From Bacteroidota bacterium (lineage in GTDB: Bacteria; Bacteroidota; Bacteroidia; NS11-12g; UBA955), in the NCBI GenBank assembly GCA_024103355.1, contig JAGFIU010000044.1:1-64000 (forward strand): a DNA stretch of 64,000 nt. The letters run 5' to 3'. Below are positions 8,592 through 17,853 of this stretch, piece after piece; the first letter of the stretch is position 1, and each line of letters starts with the position of its first letter. The position numbers and the translations under genes were made by a program. Under the pieces are notes generated by a model. It did no database searches, was not told where the DNA came from, and saw only the letters and a program-made list of their open reading frames with translations.

Positions 8592-9098
8592 ATGAAAGTA
8601 AAACTAATTCATAAGGTTTTATTGTACATTTTCTTCGCTATAAGGCTGTTCAATGTGAGCCATAGTCAAAACGAGGATAGGAATTGGTGTTTTAGAGATT
8701 CTACAAGACTTTTTTTTCCAAAATATCAAACAAATGAAGAAATAAAAAAAGATGTAAACATAGCTCAAATACCCTACAGAAAAGATACAAGTAAATGGTA
8801 CTTGCCAAGTTCAATTTCGGTATCCGATTCAAATGGTCAATTATTATTTTATTCTGATGGATTGAAAGTTTGGAATAAAAATAATGATATCATGGATGGA
8901 GGTGATTCTATTGGCAGTCAAGATGAAAACGTCAAACTTAGGGTTGTTAAGAAACCCAACAGTAATCAGTATTATATCATTAATAAAAACAGGATTTGTG
9001 AGTGGGTTGTGGACTTTTCATATAATGGCGGCTTAGGCAAGGTATTAAATGTAGATTCTATATATGGCTTCCGGTACATTGTCCAATCATCCATCTAA
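8592..9098 (+). CDS. N-terminal fragment of a frameshifted T9SS cargo protein
   Basis: 168 codons encode a signal peptide (to about NVSHSQ) followed by NWCFRDST, a SSISVSDSNGQLLFYSDGLKVWNK-type segment and a DFSYNGGLG segment. These are the hallmark opening of large Bacteroidota surface proteins that carry a beta-propeller-like N-terminal region, PKD domains and a type B sorting domain. The frame closes at 9096-9098, while the matching continuation is read one frame over from about 9055. This fragment and the next entry are therefore one gene of about 2.6 kb that is broken or mis-sequenced. Alone it would be an exported fragment without a sorting signal. Confidence 0.75.
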   Translation: MKVKLIHKVLLYIFFAIRLFNVSHSQNEDRNWCFRDSTRLFFPKYQTNEEIKKDVNIAQIPYRKDTSKWYLPSSISVSDSNGQLLFYSDGLKVWNKNNDIMDGGDSIGSQDENVKLRVVKKPNSNQYYIINKNRICEWVVDFSYNGGLGKVLNVDSIYGFRYIVQSSI

Positions 9099-11199
9099 TA
9101 AATTTGTGTGGTTGTATGATATTGATAATAACGGTAAATCAAAATGCAGTTTCTTTAAGTTTCTGTCAAATGGAGAGGTAATATTCAGCCATAATTCAGA
9201 TTTTATTGATAGCAATATCAATTTTACATTATCCGATTTGTATCTCTCACCGGATAATAATAAAGCAGTGGTATCAAGGAGTGTTAAGAATGAATACATT
9301 ACAGATTCATTTGGAACTATAATTGGCATAAAAAATATTGGACTTCCCTATCTTATAGTATATGATTTTGACAATGAAACCGGATTATTCAGTAATCCTT
9401 TTAAAATCGAAATAAATCCTTCAATTACTAATACACCTAATCTATATAACAATAGGAGTATTTTTGGCAGTTTAGAATTTTCAGATTCTTCCAATTACTT
9501 TTATACAGCTTTGTCAGGTAGCGATTATGAAAACATAGTTGGACTTTATCAATGTCCTGTTAATCTAAATAACGACACCATATTGTCAAAATTTTGCACA
9601 AAAATATCAGAGAATAACAAAATTGGTTTTCTAAATAGTTTTCATGTAGGCGATATTAAAAGGGCACCTAACAGTAAAATATACATTACACAATTTGTCA
9701 ATAACGATTCAGCTCTTTCAGTCATTAACAATCCTAATATTGGAGGTATTGCAAGCAATTTTAGTTCATTAAGTATAAAACTACCCTCTCCAACCCCATT
9801 ACATTTTCCGAGAATACTCCCTTCGCTTTACTATCCCGAAATAAAAAGTCTTGGTGATTGCAATGGAGATACTATTTCATTTTGGATTACTTATACTGAT
9901 TATGATTCAATATCTTGGGATTTTGGTGATGGTAATTCAGTAACAAAATACACTGATACAGTCGAACATGTATATAGAACATCGGGTTTATATAGAGTGT
10001 TTTCAAAGATTTACAAAAACAATATTTTAGATACTGCAACATTTTACAAAGAAATCCATTATATTGAGAAACCGCAATTAGGCAATGACACTCTGATTTG
10101 CAAAGGCAATTCACTTTTTATAAATGTATTTAGCACCAATTATGACAACTATAAATGGAGTAATGACAGCACTCAATCTGCTATAGCCATAACAAAAGAA
10201 GGCACATACAGAGTAGAGGTAGGTAATAAATTTTGTAATTCTTCCGATACAATCTTTGTTGGATTAGTAGATTGCAAAATAACTGCAAATAACTTTTGTT
10301 TAAAAGATTTCACCTTAATTAAAGTTAACGATTTCAATGTCGATTCTGTTTACTGGGATTTTGGAGATGGCACTCATGTAATGAAACCGGGAAACGAAGT
10401 TTATCATCAGTACTCTAATATTGGAAAATATATTGTTTCGGCTGTTTTGTTTCATGCAGAAATGTCAATTGAAACAGAAAGTTTAGAAATTGAGATTGTA
10501 ACCATTCCCATGCCTTTGCTTCCACAAGACACAACAGCTTGCAACTTAATCAAGATTAAAGCAAAGGAAAAACCTGAATATTCCTACCGTTGGAGCACAG
10601 GAGATACATCTTCAACTGTTTTAATAAATAATTCGGGAGTTTATAAATTGGAAATTAGTTATTTAGATTGTAAAGCAAACGATTCAATAATCATTGAGCT
10701 AATAAAAGTAACAAAACCGATACTTCCATCAGATACATCAATATGCGAACCAATACTAATTAAAGCTCAGACAATAAACCCAAACTATTCCTATTTATGG
10801 AATACAGGTGAAACAGGTGCAGAAATATTAGCCAAAGAATCAGGTTTATATATTTTAACAGCTTTTGATTTTAATTGTACCAATTCTGACTCAATAGAAA
10901 TTACAAAAACATTTTGTGATTGTGACATCTATATCCCCAATGCATTTAGTCCATTTAATCATGACAATCTAAATGACAAGTTCAATTTTACTGCCACATG
11001 CCCAATTACCATAAAGTATTTTAGGATATTTGACCGCTGGGGAAATATGCTTTTTGAGAGCTTTTCCGAAAAAGAAGGCTGGGATGGTACCTATCAAGGT
11101 GCGACTATCCCCATAGGAATATATTTTTATTTCTTATCAGCAGAAACAACCTATGGTAAATCATTTGAATTTAAAGGGACAGTAACACTTATCAGATAA
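9064..11199 (+). CDS. Main part of frameshifted T9SS type B PKD-domain surface protein
   Basis: 711 codons continue the previous entry in another frame. The first 270 residues are propeller-like (SNHPSNKFVWLYDI). PKD-type repeats follow (ISWDFGDGN and VYWDFGDGTHVM), with two ACNLIKI/CEPILIKA and YSYLWNTGE Ig-like repeats between them and the C-terminus. The final 85 residues are a CHU_C/type B T9SS sorting domain: IYIPNAFSPFNHDNLND, FDRWGNMLFES, then GWDGTYQG and PIGIYFYF. The ATG at 9064 is only the first start in this frame; no signal peptide follows it. If translated without frame repair it could not be exported. Confidence 0.85.
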   Translation: MASGTLSNHPSNKFVWLYDIDNNGKSKCSFFKFLSNGEVIFSHNSDFIDSNINFTLSDLYLSPDNNKAVVSRSVKNEYITDSFGTIIGIKNIGLPYLIVYDFDNETGLFSNPFKIEINPSITNTPNLYNNRSIFGSLEFSDSSNYFYTALSGSDYENIVGLYQCPVNLNNDTILSKFCTKISENNKIGFLNSFHVGDIKRAPNSKIYITQFVNNDSALSVINNPNIGGIASNFSSLSIKLPSPTPLHFPRILPSLYYPEIKSLGDCNGDTISFWITYTDYDSISWDFGDGNSVTKYTDTVEHVYRTSGLYRVFSKIYKNNILDTATFYKEIHYIEKPQLGNDTLICKGNSLFINVFSTNYDNYKWSNDSTQSAIAITKEGTYRVEVGNKFCNSSDTIFVGLVDCKITANNFCLKDFTLIKVNDFNVDSVYWDFGDGTHVMKPGNEVYHQYSNIGKYIVSAVLFHAEMSIETESLEIEIVTIPMPLLPQDTTACNLIKIKAKEKPEYSYRWSTGDTSSTVLINNSGVYKLEISYLDCKANDSIIIELIKVTKPILPSDTSICEPILIKAQTINPNYSYLWNTGETGAEILAKESGLYILTAFDFNCTNSDSIEITKTFCDCDIYIPNAFSPFNHDNLNDKFNFTATCPITIKYFRIFDRWGNMLFESFSEKEGWDGTYQGATIPIGIYFYFLSAETTYGKSFEFKGTVTLIR

Positions 11200-11326
11200 A
11201 TTTATTATATCTTCAAAATATAATTAAAGGAAGGCATAATTGGAAGTATTAAATATTAACCTCACAAAGTATATTATTTCTGTGCCACTTCATTTTCTAC
11301 CTCTAACTTCATTACCGTAAAAATCC

Positions 11327-11334
11327 TAATTTTG
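11327..11334 (+). promoter_or_regulatory. -7 promoter box for mfd
   Basis: TAATTTTG matches TAnnTTTG, 34 nt upstream of the proposed GTG start at 11369. The remainder of 11200-11326 shows no gene. Confidence 0.45.
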
Positions 11335-11368
11335 CGATTGGCTTTCGGCAGGTGTCCGAAATTGTGAA

Positions 11369-14300
11369 GTGAAGATTAGTGAGTTAAAAGACCTTTTTAA
11401 ATTTCATCCCTCTATCAAAGGGATGGGTGAATTTTTGCGCCCAAACGGGAAAAGTATTCATCTAAAAAAACTTTGTGGTTCCGCTCCCGCCCTATTATTT
11501 AGCGCATTATTCTCTGATTTACAAAATCATTTCTTGATAATGCTGCCAAACGAAGAAGAAGCTGAATTCTTTAGAAATGATTTAGAAAATATAGAGATGG
11601 AGAAGCAAACTGTTTTGCTTTATGACTCTTTTAAAAAATCTTTTGATACTACAGAAGAGATAGCTGATAAATTGCAGTTACGCACAAGCGCACTCGAAAG
11701 AATCAACTTAACTAACAAACCTTTGATAATTGTTACTTATCCGGCAGCGTTGTGCGAAAGGGCTGTTTCGGGTGAAATATTGGAAAACAAAACCCACACG
11801 ATTAGCATTGGAGATAAATTGGATTTAGATTTCATATTGGAAGTGTTATATGAACAAGGTTATGAGCGAGATGATTTTGTGTATGAACCGGGTAGATTTG
11901 CATTGAGAGGTTCTATTGTTGATGTTTTCTCCTTTGACTCCGACCAACCTTATAGGATAGAATTGGACGGTGATGAAATTGTGTCAATCAGAGCATTTGA
12001 CCCCGAAACTCAATTATCAACCAAAGCAGTTCAATGGTTTAAGCTTGTTCCTAATATCAGCCAATTACAAACTAAAGAAAATTCAGATTCATTCTTTAAA
12101 TACCTCAAACAAAACACAGTCGTTTTTGCCAAAGATCTATTACAGATAACAGAATACATTGACAGTGAAAAACCTGATTCAAATATTTTTCTTGATTCAA
12201 TGCAGTTTGTAAAATCTCTTTGTGAATATCCTGTCATTGAGTTTGGTTCTTATTTTAAATTAAAACCAAACCATGTTATTGAATTCAATCAAAAAGAACA
12301 ACCGCTCTTTGGCAAGGGTTTGGATTTGGCATTAAATCATTTGAAAGAAAACGAAATACTCGAAGTCAAAACCTTGATTTTCTCTGAACAACCGCGTCAA
12401 TTGGAGCGTTTAGAGGCAATTATCAAAGACAAAGGGCGTGATATAGCGTTTATCCCTATGTATCATGCTCTATCATCCGGGTTTATGGATAAAGACCTTA
12501 AAATTGCTATTTATACCGAACATCAGATTTTTAGCCGTTATTACAGGTATAAAAACCGTCATGGTAAAATAAACAGGAATGCAGCCCTTACGCTGAAAGA
12601 GTTAAAAGAACTCAAAATAGGAGATTTTGTAACCCATTTTGATCATGGCGTTGGTCGGTTTGGGGGCCTGCAAAAGATTGACAACAAAGGAAAAATGCAG
12701 GAAGTTGTCAAGATTATATACAAAGACAACGACATGCTTTATGTAAGTATCAGTTCTTTGCATAAAATTGCGCGTTTCTCAGGGCAAGAAGGTACAATCC
12801 CAAAAGTTTATAAACTGGGAAGCGGTGTTTGGGAAAAACAAAAAGCCAATACTAAGCGCAAGGTAAAAGATATTGCCAGAGAATTGATAAAATTGTATGC
12901 AGCAAGAAAAGCAAGCAAAGGATTTGCATTCAGCCCTGACGGATATATGCAAAATGAATTAGAAGCATCATTTTTGTATGAAGACACTCCTGACCAATCT
13001 ACCGCGACAGAACAGGTTAAAAAAGATATGGAACAAAATCAACCTATGGATAGATTGCTATGCGGAGATGTTGGTTTTGGCAAAACCGAAGTTGCAATTA
13101 GAGCTGCTTTCAAAGCGGTTATTGACGGAAAACAAGTAGCGGTGTTAGTACCCACTACCATTCTTGCATACCAACACTTTAGAACATTTACAGACAGAAT
13201 GGAAGGGCTACCGGTTACGGTAGATTTCATTAATCGGTTTAAATCAACGAAGGAGCAACATGAAACTTTGAGAAAGTTAAAAGAAGGCAAAGTAGATATA
13301 ATAATAGGCACACACCGTCTGTTGGGCAAAGACATAAAATTCAAAGATTTGGGACTACTTATCATAGATGAAGAACAAAAATTTGGTGTAAGTGCAAAAG
13401 AAAAACTCAGAGAATTGCGGGTGAATGTTGATACACTGACACTCACAGCCACTCCGATTCCCCGTACCCTCCATTTTTCTTTAATGGGTGCAAGGGATTT
13501 GTCGGTAATCAATACACCGCCACCCAATCGCCAACCGATTCAAACTGAGTTGCACGTATTTAACAAAGAGGTGATTATCAATGCTATTGATAAAGAGGTG
13601 AACAGAGGCGGGCAAGTCTTCTTTGTTCACAACAGAGTAAAAGATATAGAAGATATTCGTGAGATGATTGAAAGTGCAATGCCGGAAATAAGAACCGTTG
13701 TTGCACACGGGCAAATGGAGGGAACAGAGTTGGAAAAAAATATGATTAGGTTTATTGAAGGAGAGTATGATGTATTGATTTCCACAACTATTATAGAAAC
13801 CGGACTCGACATTCCGAATGGCAACACGATCATCATCAACAATGCACACATGTTCGGCTTGAGTGATTTGCATCAAATGCGCGGACGCGTTGGAAGGTCT
13901 AATACCAAAGCATATTGCATTTTGCTGGCACCTCCCCTGTCTTCACTAACCGAACAAGCCAGAAAAAGACTAAAAACCATTGAGGAATTTACTGATTTAG
14001 GCAGTGGTTTTCAAATTGCAATGCGGGACTTGGATATCCGAGGTGCCGGGAATATGTTGGGAGGCGAACAAAGTGGTTTCATTTCTGAGATTGGGTTTGA
14101 TATGTATCATAAAATCTTGGATGAAGCGGTCGGAGAACTTAAAGAAGAAGAATTCAAAGATTTATTTGCCAAGAATGAAGAGCAAATTGCTTCAAGGGAT
14201 TGTGTTGTAGAAACAGATTATGAAATGTTGATCCCTGATGAATATATAAGCCAGGTCTCGGAAAGACTCTCGCAATACCAAGAATTATCAGCAATTGAAG

Positions 14301-14641
14301 ATGATGACTCTCTTGAGTTATTTAAAAAAGGTTTGGAAGACAAATTTGGTAAAATCCCTCAGGTAACATTGGATTTAATTGAAACAATCAGACTCAAATG
14401 GATGGGGAAAGCAATGGGTTTTGAAAAAATTATACTTTCCAATAATGAAATGAAAATTTACTTTCAATCCAATCCCCAAAGCTCCTATTTTGCGAGTACC
14501 GCGTTTCAGAAAATTCTTAACTATATAGCCCTAAACCCAAATAAGTTTAATTTGAAGCAAAGTAATCAATCACTGATACTCAAGGTAAGAAATATCCAAA
14601 ACCTGTCAGAAGCTATGCAAATACTGACGGAATTGAAATAA
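11369..14641 (+). CDS. mfd: Transcription-repair coupling factor Mfd
   Basis: Mfd removes RNA polymerase stalled at DNA lesions and recruits UvrA. The 1090-residue protein contains the UvrB-like N-terminal module (FVYEPGRFALRGSIVDVFSF), the RNA polymerase-interacting domain (IGDFVTHFDHGVGRFGGLQ, about residue 415), and RecG-like translocase motifs: Walker A GDVGFGKTE near residue 564, DEEQ box near 666, then TATPIPRTLHFSLMGARDLS. The C-terminal part has QMRGRVGRS and the TRCF domain. The start is GTG at 11369; no ATG is available nearby, so the exact start is uncertain. Confidence 0.96.
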   Translation: MKISELKDLFKFHPSIKGMGEFLRPNGKSIHLKKLCGSAPALLFSALFSDLQNHFLIMLPNEEEAEFFRNDLENIEMEKQTVLLYDSFKKSFDTTEEIADKLQLRTSALERINLTNKPLIIVTYPAALCERAVSGEILENKTHTISIGDKLDLDFILEVLYEQGYERDDFVYEPGRFALRGSIVDVFSFDSDQPYRIELDGDEIVSIRAFDPETQLSTKAVQWFKLVPNISQLQTKENSDSFFKYLKQNTVVFAKDLLQITEYIDSEKPDSNIFLDSMQFVKSLCEYPVIEFGSYFKLKPNHVIEFNQKEQPLFGKGLDLALNHLKENEILEVKTLIFSEQPRQLERLEAIIKDKGRDIAFIPMYHALSSGFMDKDLKIAIYTEHQIFSRYYRYKNRHGKINRNAALTLKELKELKIGDFVTHFDHGVGRFGGLQKIDNKGKMQEVVKIIYKDNDMLYVSISSLHKIARFSGQEGTIPKVYKLGSGVWEKQKANTKRKVKDIARELIKLYAARKASKGFAFSPDGYMQNELEASFLYEDTPDQSTATEQVKKDMEQNQPMDRLLCGDVGFGKTEVAIRAAFKAVIDGKQVAVLVPTTILAYQHFRTFTDRMEGLPVTVDFINRFKSTKEQHETLRKLKEGKVDIIIGTHRLLGKDIKFKDLGLLIIDEEQKFGVSAKEKLRELRVNVDTLTLTATPIPRTLHFSLMGARDLSVINTPPPNRQPIQTELHVFNKEVIINAIDKEVNRGGQVFFVHNRVKDIEDIREMIESAMPEIRTVVAHGQMEGTELEKNMIRFIEGEYDVLISTTIIETGLDIPNGNTIIINNAHMFGLSDLHQMRGRVGRSNTKAYCILLAPPLSSLTEQARKRLKTIEEFTDLGSGFQIAMRDLDIRGAGNMLGGEQSGFISEIGFDMYHKILDEAVGELKEEEFKDLFAKNEEQIASRDCVVETDYEMLIPDEYISQVSERLSQYQELSAIEDDDSLELFKKGLEDKFGKIPQVTLDLIETIRLKWMGKAMGFEKIILSNNEMKIYFQSNPQSSYFASTAFQKILNYIALNPNKFNLKQSNQSLILKVRNIQNLSEAMQILTELK

Positions 14642-14655
14642 TGATAGTTTTTCAT

Positions 14656-14681
14656 TGAAAATGAGACCTTTCTCATTTTCA
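14656..14681 (+). terminator. Hairpin downstream of mfd
   Basis: An 11-bp perfect stem (14656-14666 with 14671-14681, TGAAAATGAGA) closes a CCTT tetraloop 14 nt after the mfd stop. The downstream sequence is AT-rich but lacks a clean T run, so terminator efficiency is uncertain. Confidence 0.5.
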
Positions 14682-14733
14682 GAATAATTTATTAGGTATT
14701 TGTTTGCCACGATTAATAGAATATGTTTTTTCC

Positions 14734-14741
14734 TATTTTTG
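14734..14741 (+). promoter_or_regulatory. -7 promoter box for the envelope operon
   Basis: TATTTTTG matches TAnnTTTG, 20 nt upstream of the ATG at 14762. It would drive the three-gene lipoprotein/DUF5723/outer-membrane operon. Confidence 0.45.
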
Positions 14742-14761
14742 TTGCTTATTAAAAATAAACT

Positions 14762-16381
14762 ATGAATAGAATTTCACTACTCTCTCTTCTCTTATTAGTC
14801 TCACTAACCGGTTGTATAAAAGAAAGTGATTTTAACTTTTCAAAATCAAGAGGTATTGAGATTGATGGCACTTATGGAACTGCCCTATTTAATGATGAAT
14901 TTACTGCATTAGAAATGCTAAAAAGATATGATTCATTGAATCAGATCTTTATCAATGACGAAGGATATATCAGTTATATAGCAGGCCAAAATTCATCTTC
15001 TTTGATTGGTAATGACTACATTGTATTGACAGACCAAACTTTTAGTAATTCAATGTCCATTTCACCTTCAGTCATCACTGCTTTTAATTCCGCATCTATC
15101 GGTACATCTGTGTTTGACAGCAGTACTTTTGATTGGGTTATGAACCTAAATCCCTATGAAATTGATTCTATTATATACAAAGAAGGAACTTTGAATTTGC
15201 AATTAAGTTCAACATTGACTATCCCTGTGAGTATTTCATTCATGTTTGAAAGTTTGCTTCAGCCTAATGGAAATTCATTTTCAAATAATTTTACTATTCC
15301 TTCGGCTTCAAGTGCTTCAAGTAATACAGACATATCCGGATACAAGGCAGATTTAACCCTGAACGGAAGCAACACAAACAGACTTAGGGTTAAGATGCTT
15401 GTCAGACTTGATAAACAAAGCGTTTCAGACAATATTTTACCCGGTCAGCAGCTCAATTATGACTTAAATTTTCAGAATCAAAAATTCAAAAGGATTTTCG
15501 GTTATTTTGGGAATGAGCCATTAAGTATTCCTACAAAAAATCTTGAGATAGGGCTATTTGAATTGGCATCAGGACAAGGAAATATAGTTGCTGAAGACCC
15601 AAGACTTAATTTGTATTTTGACAATACTTATGGTATGAAAGTTCAAATTCAAACACTTTCACCCTTTATGGCAAAGAAGCAAGACGCATCACTAATACCT
15701 ATAACAGGTGTTACATTGCCTTTTTCAATTGAGAGGCCTCAGAATATCTATGATAGTAAACAGAGCAAATTGACCCTTAAATCACCGCAAGTCAACGTTA
15801 AACAACTCATTGAATCCAAAATTACAGAGATTATCTTTGGTGCCGGAGCAAAAATTAACCCTGATGGTATCACCAAAAACTTTGCATTAGATACAAGTAG
15901 AGTAACAATGACTTCTGAGATTGAATTACCTTTTTATGGTTCATTCAAAAACTTCGGATTTGAAGATACTTCTGATTTCACACCTCCAAAAGATGCCGAA
16001 ATAATAGAGTATGCGGAGATTAAGTTAATTGTCGAAAATACCCTTCCTATAGGATTAAATTTTCAGATATATTTTTTGGATTCCTCCACGAATCAAACCG
16101 TTGACTCGCTTTTTAAAGATTTTGACCAAACCCATGTTATACCTTCCGCCAATGTAGATGCAAATGGAAAAGTGATAAACACTGTTCATAAAACAACATT
16201 TTTTAGGGTGAATCAAGCAATGCTCAAAAAGCTAAACGAGAGGAATGCTACCAAAATTCGAATTCGGGCAGAAGCTCTCTCATTCAATAATGGGAACACC
16301 CCTGTCAAGGTATTTCCGGACAATAAAATTGTAATTAAAGCCGGTGTAAAAGTAAAAGCCAAAGGGATTATTAAACAATAA
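14762..16381 (+). CDS. Large lipoprotein, unknown function
   Basis: 539 residues. The signal sequence ends in a lipobox LTGC (Cys about 18), so the protein is lipid-anchored. The mature part is rich in beta strands, Ser, Asn and Thr. It contains ISFMFESLLQ and ISGYKADLTLNGSN segments and a C-terminal half with IVIKAGVKVKAKGI. No named domain is recognised. It is followed after 8 nt by the DUF5723 gene and then an overlapping outer-membrane protein gene, so the three probably form one transcript. A cell-surface or outer-membrane assembly role is inferred from the neighbours only. Confidence 0.75.
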   Translation: MNRISLLSLLLLVSLTGCIKESDFNFSKSRGIEIDGTYGTALFNDEFTALEMLKRYDSLNQIFINDEGYISYIAGQNSSSLIGNDYIVLTDQTFSNSMSISPSVITAFNSASIGTSVFDSSTFDWVMNLNPYEIDSIIYKEGTLNLQLSSTLTIPVSISFMFESLLQPNGNSFSNNFTIPSASSASSNTDISGYKADLTLNGSNTNRLRVKMLVRLDKQSVSDNILPGQQLNYDLNFQNQKFKRIFGYFGNEPLSIPTKNLEIGLFELASGQGNIVAEDPRLNLYFDNTYGMKVQIQTLSPFMAKKQDASLIPITGVTLPFSIERPQNIYDSKQSKLTLKSPQVNVKQLIESKITEIIFGAGAKINPDGITKNFALDTSRVTMTSEIELPFYGSFKNFGFEDTSDFTPPKDAEIIEYAEIKLIVENTLPIGLNFQIYFLDSSTNQTVDSLFKDFDQTHVIPSANVDANGKVINTVHKTTFFRVNQAMLKKLNERNATKIRIRAEALSFNNGNTPVKVFPDNKIVIKAGVKVKAKGIIKQ

Positions 16382-16389
16382 CTAAATCC

Positions 16390-17853
16390 ATGAAGAAAAA
16401 TTCAATTAAAACTGTTTTAGCAATGATAACTCTGGCTTTTGGAGTATCAACATCTGCCCAAGAATTAACATTACATAATATGGAATTTCTAGGTCAAAGA
16501 CATTCTTTGAACCCTGCTCTAAATCCATTAACCCGTTTTTATCTGACATTCTATGATTTAGGGATGGGGTTCTCAAATAGTTTTGCCGTCAATGACTTAA
16601 GAGAATTTGATAACAACTCGGATAGCTTCGTTTGGTCAACAGACAAGTTCTTAAAAAGTATGAAAAAGAACAATGCTACTAAATTGGACCAATTGATTAA
16701 TTTTTCATTCGGAGTCAAAGTAAATCCTAAATTGTTTATTCATGGATCTGTAGCTGAAAAATTTCAATTTAGAATGACCTATCCTTACGATCTATTTGCT
16801 TTCCTACTTCAAGGGAATCTAAATGAAGAAAACATTGGAAAAACAATGAATATTGGAGGATTTAGAGTTAATAGCACCGGGTATTTAGATTTTTCGGCAG
16901 GTGCTTCTTACCAACTTAACTGCAATCTCACTATCGGTGCACGATTCAAATACCTAAAAGGGTTTGCAAATATTTACACTAAAGAAGCGCTGTTTAATAT
17001 TACAACCAATCCTGAATATTACCAACTTACCTTTGAAAACGACCTTGACTTCCGAACAACACTTCCTGACAGTAACTATAGTGTTAAAGATCTTTTCAAA
17101 TCAAAAAATAATGGAATGGGCATTGATTTAGGTGCTACTTATTTAATGCTTGATAATAAACTTCTCTTGTCTGCATCGGTAATAGATTTGGGATATATCA
17201 ATTGGGTAGAAGGAGGAAAAAGATACTATAACAAATCTCAGACAAAGACATTTGTTTTTAAAGGGTTTGATGAAAGTTCAATGTCCGGCAGTGAAGATAT
17301 GTTTGAAAAATTAGTAGATACAATAAAAACTACTTTTGATATAGAGGAAGAAACTTCACCAAAATACAGAACGAATCTTATCCCTAAAATCTATTTATCC
17401 GGTTCCTATGAGATATTTAAGGGGAACCGAGTTGGTGCTATGATGTATGGAGAAATTGCGAACAAAAAATTAAGCACAGCATGGTCTGTGAATGCACAAT
17501 TAAGGCTGGGAAGGATACTCAATCTACAAGGCAATGTAAGCTTAATTAACAGGAAGTTGGGCAACATTGGTCTAGGGGTTGCTGCTAACTTAGGCCCGAT
17601 TCAGTGGTGGGTAGTTACCAACAATGCAGGATTCTTGTTTTTCAACCCTCTTGATACAAGAATAGTTCATTTTAGAACAGGTATAAATATAGCACTTGCA
17701 TACGGAAAAGACAAGAAAAACCCTTGCTCACCCGACTATATTCCACCCGGAGAAAGAAATAAAAAGGAAACATCAAGAAAAGGTCGAAAATCGCAGATTA
17801 TAACACCCGTTGAAACTCCACCAACCGAGGTTCCTCCTGCTAATGCCAACTAA
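16390..17853 (+). CDS. DUF5723 family outer-membrane-associated protein
   Basis: 487 residues with a signal peptide (cleavage near STSAQ). The family pattern LHNMEFLGQRHSLNPALNP, near residue 28, is followed by alternating strands typical of a PorV/FadL-like beta-barrel. The C-terminal region has FFNPLDTRIVHFRTGINIALAYG and a basic, proline-rich tail (PPGERNKKE, then TPVETPPTEVPP). DUF5723 is a Bacteroidota family of unknown function, predicted as an outer-membrane barrel. It is the middle gene of the operon. The last 11 nt overlap the next gene. Confidence 0.8.
   Translation: MKKNSIKTVLAMITLAFGVSTSAQELTLHNMEFLGQRHSLNPALNPLTRFYLTFYDLGMGFSNSFAVNDLREFDNNSDSFVWSTDKFLKSMKKNNATKLDQLINFSFGVKVNPKLFIHGSVAEKFQFRMTYPYDLFAFLLQGNLNEENIGKTMNIGGFRVNSTGYLDFSAGASYQLNCNLTIGARFKYLKGFANIYTKEALFNITTNPEYYQLTFENDLDFRTTLPDSNYSVKDLFKSKNNGMGIDLGATYLMLDNKLLLSASVIDLGYINWVEGGKRYYNKSQTKTFVFKGFDESSMSGSEDMFEKLVDTIKTTFDIEEETSPKYRTNLIPKIYLSGSYEIFKGNRVGAMMYGEIANKKLSTAWSVNAQLRLGRILNLQGNVSLINRKLGNIGLGVAANLGPIQWWVVTNNAGFLFFNPLDTRIVHFRTGINIALAYGKDKKNPCSPDYIPPGERNKKETSRKGRKSQIITPVETPPTEVPPANAN

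Noticed and set aside
9055-9098. Programmed +1 ribosomal frameshift in the T9SS gene
   Set aside because: No slippery heptamer or prfB-like CTT-TGA-C context is present, and a 2-nt loss in a TA run explains it more simply.
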